Translations under genes and position numbers: made by a program
The notes under the pieces: generated by a model
Told to the model about the DNA's origin: nothing
Seen by the model: only the letters and a program-made list of their open reading frames with translations
Databases searched by the model: none
NCBI GenBank assembly: GCA_050012375.1
Contig: JBEKHH010000001.1
Location: 124,001-188,000 of the forward strand
Direction of reading: 5' to 3'
Length of the DNA stretch: 64,000 nt
From: PALSA-1353 sp050012375
GTDB lineage: Bacteria; Planctomycetota; Phycisphaerae; Tepidisphaerales; Tepidisphaeraceae
Part shown: piece by piece, positions 54,800 to 61,977 of the stretch
How the letters are laid out: each line of letters begins with the position of its first letter
How positions within the stretch are numbered: the first letter of the stretch is position 1

Positions 54800-56212
54800 A
54801 TGTCCCCCGCAGATGTCCTGAAGCTTTGTAAAGAAAAACACGTCGAATTCGTCGATCTCCGTTTCATGGACTTTCCGGGGCTGTGGCAGCATACCACCTG
54901 TCCAATCAATGAATTGACCCTCGAAAGCTTCAATCATGGGTTTGGATTCGACGGATCGTCCATTCGCGGTTGGCAGGCTATCAACGAATCGGACATGCTG
55001 CTGGTCCCCGTGGCCAGCACGGGCAAGATCGACCCGTTCATGACGCACGGCACGTTGTCGATCATCTGCGACGTGCGCGACCCCATCACCAAGAAGGAAT
55101 ATTCGCGCGATCCGCGCTCCATCGCCCGCAAGACGACGGCGTATCTGAAGAAAGCCAAGATCGCCGACACCGCCAATTTCGGACCCGAACTGGAATTCTT
55201 CATTTTCGATCAGGCGTTCTACGATCAGGGGATCAATTTCGGAAAATATTACGTGGGAAGCCGGGAGGGAATCTGGGGCCGCGGCGAGGAAGACCCCACG
55301 AACCTCGGTTACAAGGTTCGGCTCAAGGAGGGTTATTTCCCGACCCCGCCGATGGACACGATGCAGAACATCCGCAGTGAAATGGTGGCGACGCTGATCG
55401 AGTTGGGAATCCCCGTGGAGGCGCATCACCACGAAGTGGCCACGGGCGGGCAATGCGAGATCGACATGCGCTATCAGGATTTGGTCACCATGTCCGACAA
55501 CGTCATGATGTACAAATATGTGTGCAAGAACGTGGCCGCCCGGCATGGAAAGGTGGTGACGTTCATGCCCAAGCCGCTGTTCCAGGACAACGGATCGGGG
55601 ATGCACGTGCATTTCAGTTTGTGGAAGGGGGACAAGCCGCTGTTCGCCGGGAACAAGTACGCGGGATTGAGCGAATTGGGATTGCACGCGATCGGCGGGA
55701 TTTTGAAACACGCCCCCGCCCTGTGCGCCTTGTGCAATCCGACGACCAACAGTTACAAGCGTCTGGTGCCGGGATACGAAGCGCCGGTGAACCTGGTGTA
55801 CAGCAGCCGCAACCGCTCGGCGGCCATTCGCATCCCCATGTACAGTGAGAACCCCAAGACCAAGCGGATCGAATTCCGATGCCCCGACAGCTCGTGCAAT
55901 CCGTACCTGGCGTTCAGCGCGATAACGATGGCGGCGATTGACGGGATCGAAAAGAAGATGGATCCGGGTGATCCGCTGGACAAGAACATCTATCACCTGA
56001 CGCCGGAGGAATACGAGCAGGTTCGCTCGGCGCCGGCGTCACTGGAAGAGGCCCTCAACGCCCTGGAGCAAGACCACGAATTCCTGCTCAAAGGGGACGT
56101 ATTCACCGCGGACGTGATTCACTATTGGATAAAGTACAAGCGCGAGAACGAGGTGGATGCCATTCGTCAGCGCCCGCATCCATATGAGTTCTGCATGTAT
56201 TTTGACATTTGA
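54800..56212 (+). CDS. glnA: Glutamine synthetase type I (second copy)
   Basis: 470 residues, clearly paralogous to the enzyme at 46.7-48.2 kb: FGFDGSSIRGWQAINESDM, FGPELEFFIFD, HHEVATGGQCEIDMRY, NPTTNSYKRLVPGYEAPVNL. The adenylylation Tyr is kept (KNIYHLTPEE). AGAGGAAA precedes the ATG. In ancestral order it probably lay closer to glnN, glnE and the first glnA, with the accessory segment at ~51.8-54.7 kb inserted between. Confidence 0.95.
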   Translation: MSPADVLKLCKEKHVEFVDLRFMDFPGLWQHTTCPINELTLESFNHGFGFDGSSIRGWQAINESDMLLVPVASTGKIDPFMTHGTLSIICDVRDPITKKEYSRDPRSIARKTTAYLKKAKIADTANFGPELEFFIFDQAFYDQGINFGKYYVGSREGIWGRGEEDPTNLGYKVRLKEGYFPTPPMDTMQNIRSEMVATLIELGIPVEAHHHEVATGGQCEIDMRYQDLVTMSDNVMMYKYVCKNVAARHGKVVTFMPKPLFQDNGSGMHVHFSLWKGDKPLFAGNKYAGLSELGLHAIGGILKHAPALCALCNPTTNSYKRLVPGYEAPVNLVYSSRNRSAAIRIPMYSENPKTKRIEFRCPDSSCNPYLAFSAITMAAIDGIEKKMDPGDPLDKNIYHLTPEEYEQVRSAPASLEEALNALEQDHEFLLKGDVFTADVIHYWIKYKRENEVDAIRQRPHPYEFCMYFDI

Positions 56213-56249
56213 TGGGCGGGCGATTCCCCGGGGCGTCGAGTAAGAACGC

Positions 56250-56279
56250 GCGTCCCGGCGCGCCGGGACGCCGCTAAAC
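56250..56279. repeat. REP-like hairpin followed by CGCTAAAC
   Basis: GCGTCCCGGCG and CGCCGGGACGC form a perfect 22-bp palindrome, followed by CGCTAAAC. It ends 20 bp before the lgt start codon and could affect lgt expression. Confidence 0.75.
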
Positions 56280-56298
56280 ATTGGGTTATTATTCACTC

Positions 56299-57144
56299 GT
56301 GATATTCCCTGGCCTGATCCACTATCCGCAAATCGATCCGGTAATGGTTCATGTCGGTCGGCTGCAAATCCGCTGGTACGGCATGGCCTACTTGACCGGG
56401 TTCGTGCTGGCGTATTTGGTGCTCGGCCGGCTGGTGCGAAAAGGGGTGCTGCGAATTTCCAGGGAAGCCTTGTCTGATGTGGTCGGGTGGCTTGCCCTGG
56501 GCGTGGTGGCGGGGGGGAGGATCGGTTGGTGGATCTTCTATCATAAGCTCGAAGCGACTGAAGCGCCCGAACCCTGGTGGGAACCGATCGCGATCTGGCA
56601 TGGGGGAATGTCCTTTCACGGCGGCCTGGTCGGCGTGCTGCTGGTCCTGTGGATCTGGTCCAAAGTCAATCGCGCCCCGCTGCTCAACATGGCCGATTGC
56701 CTGGCCCTGGTCACGCCCATCGGGTTGTGTCTGGGACGAATCGCCAACTTCATCAACGGCGAATTGGTCGGGCGCATCAGCCAGGCGCCCTGGGCGATGA
56801 TTTTTCCGGGTTACACGGAGGCTCGGCATCCCTCGCAAATCTACGAGGCGATCCTGGAAGGCCCGGTATTGCTGTGCGCGGTGTGGGCGGTCAAGGCGCT
56901 GAAGAATCGCCGCGACGGCCAGATCGCCGCCGCGTTTGTCGTTTTCTACGCCATCTTCCGATTCACGGTTGAGTTCACGCGCGAGCCGGATAAGCAACTC
57001 GGCTATATCGCCATGGGCTGGCTGACGATGGGGCAATTGCTTAGCGTGGTCATCGGGCTGGTGGGCGTGGGGTGTTGGATGGCGCTGCGGCGACTCCCGG
57101 CGCAGCCGTCGCAAAAAACGCGCTCCCCTTCGGGTCGCGGCTAA
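56299..57144 (+). CDS. lgt: Prolipoprotein diacylglyceryl transferase
   Basis: 281 residues from the GTG at 56299 (TTG 56281 would add six residues). Seven-helix membrane enzyme that adds diacylglycerol to the lipobox Cys of prolipoproteins. Conserved elements: RWYGMAYLTGF, IWHGGMSFHGGLVGVLL with the catalytic His-Gly-Gly, GLCLGRIANFINGELVGR (the Lgt signature) and ARHPSQIYEAILEG. The last eight codons (TRSPSGRG) come from an REP-like hairpin at 57119-57140 that has become part of the frame. Confidence 0.93.
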   Translation: MIFPGLIHYPQIDPVMVHVGRLQIRWYGMAYLTGFVLAYLVLGRLVRKGVLRISREALSDVVGWLALGVVAGGRIGWWIFYHKLEATEAPEPWWEPIAIWHGGMSFHGGLVGVLLVLWIWSKVNRAPLLNMADCLALVTPIGLCLGRIANFINGELVGRISQAPWAMIFPGYTEARHPSQIYEAILEGPVLLCAVWAVKALKNRRDGQIAAAFVVFYAIFRFTVEFTREPDKQLGYIAMGWLTMGQLLSVVIGLVGVGCWMALRRLPAQPSQKTRSPSGRG

Positions 57145-57147
57145 ACG
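57119..57147. repeat. REP-like hairpin followed by GCTAAAC
   Basis: CGCGCTCCCCTTCGGGTCGCG folds as a hairpin and is followed by GCTAAACG. The same hairpin sequence occurs inverted at 38970-38991 and with small changes at 48347. It overlaps the 3' end of lgt and supplies its stop codon (TAA). Confidence 0.75.
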
Positions 57148-57200
57148 CATAAGGGGATTCGAGAATTGTGCGATTGTATGTGAACGTTTCCGGTTCGGGA

Positions 57201-57995
57201 TTATTGCCCGCTGGGCGCGGTCGTATCGGCGCCGGTTTGCTGGGCCGGCTTGGCCTGCGTGTCGTCGGCCAGGATATTGGTGGCTTCGACTTCAACCCGT
57301 CGATTGAGCGCCTGGGCATCGGGGGTGTATTGGCGCTGGGTCAGCGGCTCGAAGGTGGAGCAGCCCTGAACGCGGAGGATTCTCTCTTCCACGCCTTTTT
57401 GCGCCAGGTAATCCGCCGCCGCCTGGGCCCGCCGCAGCGACAGGTCCATTTTCTTCTCATCGGTGGCGCCGTCGGGGAAATCGTCCAGCGAGGTGTGACC
57501 TTTCACCATGACAATATTGCGATGCCCGCGAACCACATCCGCCACGGCGTCCAAGTCGGACTTCATTTGGTCGGTCAGCAGGAAACTCCCCTGGTCGAAG
57601 AGCATTTTTCCGCCCTCGGTGGCGTGGTTGGCCGGGCGGATGTTGGTGACCTCCGGCTCGCTTCCAACCGCGCCTTTGGGCTCGGTGTCGGTTTTGCCGC
57701 GCTTGCCTTGGCCGGCCGGACGTGTTTTGGACATCCCGTTGATGATCATCTGCATGTCCACCGGATCGCGGCTGGTGGGGTTGGGAACATATCCGAATCC
57801 CCCGCGAATCGACGCGGCAATCCTCACCACATAGTCAGCCGATTCGCTCTCGCCCTTTTTCCCCGGTTGCGGTTTGAGCACCCACAGAATCACAAAGAAC
57901 CCCATCATGAGCATGACGAGGTCGGCAAAGGTGAAGATCCACTCGGGGCATTCCTCACAATGGATTTCTTTGCATTTGCAGGCTTTTTTGGCCAT
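57201..57995 (-). CDS. motB: Flagellar stator protein MotB
   Basis: 264 residues. The N-terminal ECPEWIFTFADLVMLMMGFF has the plug-helix and proton-carrying Asp of MotB. The OmpA-like peptidoglycan-binding domain is residues ~115-245 (VKGHTSLDDFPDGATDEKKM, SLRRAQAAADYLAQKGV, NRRVEVEA). The cytoplasmic leader has four Cys (CKCKEIHCEEC), unusual for MotB and possibly metal binding. It follows motA by 14 bp. Confidence 0.88.
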   Translation of the reverse strand: MAKKACKCKEIHCEECPEWIFTFADLVMLMMGFFVILWVLKPQPGKKGESESADYVVRIAASIRGGFGYVPNPTSRDPVDMQMIINGMSKTRPAGQGKRGKTDTEPKGAVGSEPEVTNIRPANHATEGGKMLFDQGSFLLTDQMKSDLDAVADVVRGHRNIVMVKGHTSLDDFPDGATDEKKMDLSLRRAQAAADYLAQKGVEERILRVQGCSTFEPLTQRQYTPDAQALNRRVEVEATNILADDTQAKPAQQTGADTTAPSGQ

Positions 57996-58009
57996 CCGGA
58001 TTCTCTCAC

Positions 58010-58789
58010 CTAAGCGGCCTTGGGAATCGCCGCCTGCTGCTTGCTGCTCAAAAAGCTCATGAGTTGCATCTCGACGATGCGCGGATTGTTGCCGGCCTGA
58101 ATGCTGAGCACGCCCTGGAGCATGATTTCCTTGGTGACGGCTTCTTCATGGCTTCGCATGCCGAGTTTTTCCGCCAGAGGGCCCGCCACCAGGTTCTGGA
58201 GAATGCAACCGTAGAGGGTTCCGGTGAGGGCGATGGCCAAGGCGCTGCCGATGACGCTGGCATCGCCGGCGAGGTTGCGGAACATGGCGACCTGGGCGAT
58301 GAGCGTGGCCATCAGGCCGAAGCCGGGGCCGAACTTCGCCAGCGTTCCGAAAAAGTGTTTTCCATGTTTATGACGTTCGGCCATGGATTCGATCTCGATG
58401 CGAAGGATGCGTTCGATAATGTCCGGATCGGTGCCGTCGATGGTGAGTTGCAAGCCCCGTCGCAAGAATGGATCGGCCGCCTCGCGGGCCACCGATTCCA
58501 GGGCCAGAACGCCGTCCCGGCGAGCGGTCTCGGCATATTGCACCATCTCCTTGATGACGTGTTCGATGTGCGTTTCCTTGTTCAGGAAGCATTTCTTGAG
58601 ATATGCCACCACGCCCATCACGGCATGCAGCGGCATGGACAGCATCGCCGCGCCCACGGACCCGCCCAGAACCAGCAGGATTTCATTGGGCTTGAAATAC
58701 GCGCCCATCGCCCCTTCCGAGGCGTGGAACATGGCCCAAAGGACCGCAGTCCAGGCTAGAACCAGACCGATGACCGTTGCCAGGTCCAT
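58010..58789 (-). CDS. motA: Flagellar stator protein MotA
   Basis: 259 residues with four membrane helices. The order fits MotA: MDLATVIGLVLAW at the start, the long cytoplasmic loop between helices 2 and 3 (IERILRIEIESMAERHKHGK, charged residues that contact FliG), and helices 3/4 with FGPGFGLMATLIAQVAMF and ALTGTLYGCILQNLVAGPLA. With MotB it forms the ion-driven stator. No other flagellar genes lie in the window, so the motor genes are elsewhere. Confidence 0.9.
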   Translation of the reverse strand: MDLATVIGLVLAWTAVLWAMFHASEGAMGAYFKPNEILLVLGGSVGAAMLSMPLHAVMGVVAYLKKCFLNKETHIEHVIKEMVQYAETARRDGVLALESVAREAADPFLRRGLQLTIDGTDPDIIERILRIEIESMAERHKHGKHFFGTLAKFGPGFGLMATLIAQVAMFRNLAGDASVIGSALAIALTGTLYGCILQNLVAGPLAEKLGMRSHEEAVTKEIMLQGVLSIQAGNNPRIVEMQLMSFLSSKQQAAIPKAA

Positions 58790-58909
58790 AGCCCGTATTT
58801 CGGCAGAATCAGCTCGGCGCGATGAGAGTTATTGGACGGTAATCGCCGCGGGCATTGAAATTACAAAATGTTGTGAGGACCGCGTTGTCCGTCACGGTGC
58901 ATCAAATGC

Positions 58910-59710
58910 TTAGTGCGACTCCATGGCCGCGGTGATGGTTGGCGGGGAAACCGCATCGATCACTTTCTGAAGCCGGGCCCTGCCGACATCATTCACCGCG
59001 GATAGGGCATGATTCAACATATGCAGGGACTTGGGACCCATTTCCAGAAGGGCGTGCTCCGCCTGATCCAGCTCGGTGTCGTCGGCGGCGTTGATCAGAG
59101 TTTGCACCTGCACCTTTGCGTCGTCGGCGCTGAATTGCGCCTCCGCCTGGCGGGTTGAAGAGATCGTGTATTTGGCATCGGCCAGCCCCTCGGCGCCCAG
59201 GTCATCCATGGATTCCAGGTGAACAACCGCAAAGGCTTTTAGATTATGCACTTGTGTCGTCCGGGGATCAGGCCTAATTTTGCTGTCACTCCAGCGAAGA
59301 TCGGCCTCAGGGCGAAGCAGAAGCAGAAATGATTTGTCGATCTGGGCGGTGGTCAACTGCTGGCCGCAAACGGAGTTCGCCTGCGTGTCCGGCTCCATCA
59401 AAAATCGGATGATCGAAACAGAATCTCCCGGTTTCTTTGTGCCGTCGAGAGCGGCCGTAACCTCAAAATCATATAACTGCAATGATGTCACGGAGAGGGA
59501 CGGACTATCGTCCGCCGGCGGTGTCGCTGGTGGGGTCAACGGCACGGGGCGGTGAATCCTGCTCAATTTCGCGACAACGATCAATTTCGACCATTGGACC
59601 GCGCGATCGTCGAGGGTATCCCGCAAACAGGCCATGCTCGGCCGGGAGACGACCGCCAAGACCAGAGTCCACGCGCCGATAACAGGCCATAAAACCATAT
59701 GTTTACGCAT
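58910..59710 (-). CDS. Secreted protein of unknown function
   Basis: 266 residues with an N-terminal signal peptide (PVIGAWTLVLAVVSRPSMA) followed by CLRDTLDDRAVQWSKLIVVA. The mature part is soluble and has a helical C-terminal half (TLINAADDTELDQAEHALLE). I recognise no family. Its start lies about 55 bp from the left direct repeat of the IS1595-family transposon, so the element probably sits in or next to its promoter region. Confidence 0.62.
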   Translation of the reverse strand: MRKHMVLWPVIGAWTLVLAVVSRPSMACLRDTLDDRAVQWSKLIVVAKLSRIHRPVPLTPPATPPADDSPSLSVTSLQLYDFEVTAALDGTKKPGDSVSIIRFLMEPDTQANSVCGQQLTTAQIDKSFLLLLRPEADLRWSDSKIRPDPRTTQVHNLKAFAVVHLESMDDLGAEGLADAKYTISSTRQAEAQFSADDAKVQVQTLINAADDTELDQAEHALLEMGPKSLHMLNHALSAVNDVGRARLQKVIDAVSPPTITAAMESH

Positions 59711-59764
59711 GGTAAGCTCCGTCTGCGACTAGAGTAATGTACGAGGAATACAACGCCCGAGGCA

Positions 59765-59773
59765 AAAATATAT
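59765..59773. repeat. Target-site duplication, left
   Basis: AAAATATAT next to the left inverted repeat; the identical word is at 63879-63887. Confidence 0.75.
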
Positions 59774-59802
59774 CGGAATTATGCACTTGACATAGTTGCC
59801 AA
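59774..59802. repeat. Left terminal inverted repeat of the transposon
   Basis: Begins CGGAATTATGCACTTGACAT and continues to 59802; matches the complement of 63850-63878 at 28 of 29 positions. Confidence 0.9.
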
Positions 59803-59836
59803 GAAGGGTAACGTTTCCGGCGTTGGCAACGTGGCC

Positions 59837-59989
59837 TCACCGCTTTTTCTTGCCTGGACGGCTGGCGACGATCCGCGTCACATCGGCCTTGCTGATCTTG
59901 AAAATGCCTCTCACAAGCTGATCGGCGGTGAGCGGGGCGGCGCTCACGCACAAGCCACGTCGGCCTGGATGTTTGGGCTTAGAAGCCAT
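59837..59989 (-). CDS. 50-residue IS-associated basic protein
   Basis: A short frame (ATG 59989 to TGA 59837) encoding 50 residues that start MASKPKHPGRRG and end VTRIVASRPGKKKR. The middle (PLTADQLVRGIFKISKADVT) looks like a small helical domain between basic ends. Similar tiny basic proteins starting with a Lys/Pro/Gly/Arg-rich leader accompany some IS1595-type transposons, in my recollection of the family. It lies just inside the left inverted repeat and downstream of the tRNA on the same strand. Role unknown; nucleic-acid binding is suggested by the charge. Confidence 0.6.
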   Translation of the reverse strand: MASKPKHPGRRGLCVSAAPLTADQLVRGIFKISKADVTRIVASRPGKKKR

Positions 59990-60063
59990 ATATTTTCTCA
60001 GAAGCGGGGTCTTGCCATGACGATACTTGTGGTATAATCATCGCGCGGACCAACTCCCGGTAT

Positions 60064-60159
60064 TCCGGTAGACGGGAGTCGAACCCGCAAACAGGTGGGT
60101 CTAGCACCTGTCCAACGCGGTCCCAAACCGCGAGCGTGTACCAATTTCGCTACTACCGG
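60064..60159 (-). tRNA. tRNA with proline UGG anticodon and class II long variable arm
   Basis: A 96-nt cloverleaf read leftward. Acceptor CCGGTAG/CTACCGG (7 bp, perfect), D-arm GCG-AAATTGGTACA-CGC, anticodon arm CGCGG-TTTGGGA-CCGCG, T-arm GCGGG-TTCGACT-CCCGT, discriminator A73; CCA is not encoded. The anticodon is UGG; the loop TTTGGGA equals that of bacterial tRNA-Pro(UGG), and C1:G72, A73, G35, G36 are the elements bacterial prolyl-tRNA synthetase uses (established for E. coli). However, the variable region is 27 nt with a 7-bp stem (ACAGGTG/CACCTGT), as in class II tRNAs, and the D-arm resembles tRNA-Leu. It lies inside the transposon. Charging with Pro is inferred; Leu cannot be excluded. 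Confidence 0.85.
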
Positions 60160-60167
60160 CCAGGGCT

Positions 60168-60260
60168 GTAGGAACAAGAGTAATGGGCCTTGGTCGCCCA
60201 TTACCGGCGAGATACGCGATATCTCGCCACACAAAGCGCGCGCTTCGTGTCTTGTCCTAC
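60168..60260 (-). ncRNA. Four-way-junction structured RNA candidate next to the tRNA
   Basis: On the minus strand a closing stem GTAGGACAAGA/TCTTGTTCCTAC (one bulge) encloses three hairpins of 9 bp each: ACACGAAGC-GCGC-GCTTTGTGT (60250-60229), GGCGAGATA-TCGCG-TATCTCGCC (60228-60206) and GTAATGGGC-GACCAAG-GCCCATTAC (60204-60180). The single imperfect pair is G-U on the minus strand but A-C on the plus strand, which argues for leftward transcription, the same direction as the tRNA 8 nt downstream. No match to a known RNA family is recognised. It could also act as a DNA cruciform. Confidence 0.6.
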
Positions 60261-60268
60261 CGCCACGG

Positions 60269-60306
60269 ACAAACGGGCCGCTCTCCTCATGGGGATGCGG
60301 CCCGTT
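60269..60306 (-). terminator. Hairpin over the stop of the 143-codon frame
   Basis: AACGGGCCGC pairs with GCGGCCCGTT around a 15-base loop that contains the stop codon of the frame ending at 60287; leftward it is followed by TGTCC, with only a short T-run. It may end the protein mRNA or be part of the structured-RNA region that follows. Confidence 0.5.
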
Positions 60307-60679
60307 CGATTTTTTGATACGTTCCAGCCCTTCGGCCCACGGCCTTGACTTTTTCAACCACATTGCCTTGGTCGCGCTCCTCTCGGAATAATCGGCGGAA
60401 AACGTGCAGCTTTAGGCCCTTGCTCAAGGCTAGGGCTTTAAGATCAGACAGCACAAATTCGGTCGGCATCTCCGAAATCGCGTTTCGCAAAATGATCCGC
60501 TTTTTCCCGTTTTTCGGGCGATTAGCGAGATACTGGCCGTTGGCTGATCGCAAGGCCGCTTCAGCTTCACGAAAAGACGTTGCCAACTTTTCAAAGCGAT
60601 CTGCTTCTGCTCGGTGATATTTTGCCTGGGCCATAAGGGCCACAAGCCCGGATTCAATTGTGTGCGCGCCACGCCTCAT
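60287..60679 (-). CDS. Winged-helix-like protein of unknown function in the transposon
   Basis: 130 residues from the ATG at 60679 (the frame is open with a TTG start to 60718, and another ATG lies at 60634). The N-terminal part is helical and charged (AKYHRAEADRFEKLATSFRE). The C-terminal half (FVLSDLKALALSKGLKLHVF ... VVEKVKAVGRRAGTYQKIE) reads like a small winged helix: two helices, a recognition helix and a beta-hairpin wing. A regulatory role for the R-M genes upstream or the RNA genes downstream is possible but not shown. Confidence 0.5.
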   Translation of the reverse strand: MRRGAHTIESGLVALMAQAKYHRAEADRFEKLATSFREAEAALRSANGQYLANRPKNGKKRIILRNAISEMPTEFVLSDLKALALSKGLKLHVFRRLFREERDQGNVVEKVKAVGRRAGTYQKIERAASP

Positions 60680-60810
60680 AGATAAGTAGAGGGTATCCCA
60701 TTTCGGGAGCGTTGACAAGGGATATGTCCCACAAATTTTTTAACGGACAGGAATTCTGCACCACAAGCAGAATGGACGCGAAATTGTCCAAAAAGCATCG
60801 CCTCAGCGAT

Positions 60811-61977
60811 TTACTCCGCCGCCTGTTCCGCCTTGCGGAGCGCTAGAAACGCCTCTTTTAGAGCCTGATTAACGCCGCTTTCGGGCTGTGACAGTACAAG
60901 CTCCTGATAGGCATCAAGAAAATTGGTGCGTAGTCGGTGGAAAAGGTGAAGGAAATGGCGTAGGAATCCAATGCAATCGAGAATTGCAATCTCTACTCCC
61001 CCGAGCTCTTTGTACTGCTTGGCCGCATATTCCCTTACGTCTTGGCTGATGCGCTCCGTCGTCACGAAGATGTAATTTTGGATGTTCGCGCCGTCGGCGA
61101 TTTTCTGAATTGCAATGTCGATGTCTCCAATTGTTACCGCCTTGTCTTTCATCTCATAGGTGGTCACAACTCTTTCATCGTTCGCAAGCGTAATCTCCAC
61201 GTCGCCCAGCGCTCCAGTTTGCTTGTCGGCGGCGTTGTGGGGGTGAAGGCGCAGGACTTTTTCGCCCAACCTATCGGCCGCCGCCGTGTATGCCGCTGCG
61301 ATGACCAGCACGGGCAACCGCGCGGCATTCTTTAAGGCAAGATGTCGTTCGATGAGCTTGACCGTATCTTCGGATGACAGCGGCAAATCGTCGCATTGTT
61401 CCTGTAGATTCTCTTTCAGCTTTTGCAGGCGTTTTGCGCGGGTATCGCGCTCTATGATGAGTATACGGATCGTCTCGCGTAGCGCCGCATCGGCGCGAAT
61501 CTTGCCTGATTGAACCGCGCCCAGCACCCCAAGGATAAACTTGTAAAGTTCTGGCGGTCGGCCGCGCAGTTTTTGATTCGCGTCGAGAACGATGTTCTTG
61601 GTGCGGAACGCTGGCGTCAAGAATGCCGTTGTGGGGCTACACGGCAGCTTGTGGCGTGTGATGAAGTCGAAAATGTATTGTTCATCATAATTGCGGCCAG
61701 GATAAGCATCGACCTTCTCGGTGTCTGGATATGCCTGAATGAATGGCTTGCGAATATCCACGTTTGGATGGTGAATTTTCGCCAGTGTCGCGGCCAGTAA
61801 GAATCGAGCGCCCGCCCGGTTGCTTGGGCAAAGCGCAGCGTAAGCGATATGGTTGCCCGCCTCGACATCCCCGACAAACGCTTCCGACGGGTGTGCGGTG
61901 GCGTCCTGATATGCGGACTCAAGAATCTCGGAACATGTATCCGCTGGCATCTTGTTTCGCCGTGGATGTTTTTGCAT
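60811..61977 (-). CDS. Type II restriction endonuclease candidate, PD-(D/E)XK fold
   Basis: 388 residues. The C-terminal third contains GALGDVEITL and, about 16 residues on, TTYEMKDK: Asp ~259, Glu ~275 and Lys ~277 form a D ... E-x-K active site, typical of PD-(D/E)XK nucleases. The segment after it (IQNYIFVTTERISQDVREYA) fits the following strand. SacI-type endonucleases are the closest comparison I can offer, with low certainty. Its start overlaps the 3' end of the D12 methyltransferase gene by 59 bp, the usual tight R-M pairing. An ATG at 61950 is an alternative start. Confidence 0.7.
   Translation of the reverse strand: MQKHPRRNKMPADTCSEILESAYQDATAHPSEAFVGDVEAGNHIAYAALCPSNRAGARFLLAATLAKIHHPNVDIRKPFIQAYPDTEKVDAYPGRNYDEQYIFDFITRHKLPCSPTTAFLTPAFRTKNIVLDANQKLRGRPPELYKFILGVLGAVQSGKIRADAALRETIRILIIERDTRAKRLQKLKENLQEQCDDLPLSSEDTVKLIERHLALKNAARLPVLVIAAAYTAAADRLGEKVLRLHPHNAADKQTGALGDVEITLANDERVVTTYEMKDKAVTIGDIDIAIQKIADGANIQNYIFVTTERISQDVREYAAKQYKELGGVEIAILDCIGFLRHFLHLFHRLRTNFLDAYQELVLSQPESGVNQALKEAFLALRKAEQAAE

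Noticed and set aside
60064..60159. Reading the element tRNA as tRNA-Leu or with the anticodon in the variable hairpin (CTAGACC loop)
   Set aside because: The only arm placed correctly between D-arm and variable region is CGCGG-TTTGGGA-CCGCG with U33; the CTAGACC loop belongs to the extra arm. Leu charging remains an open biochemical question, but the anticodon is UGG.
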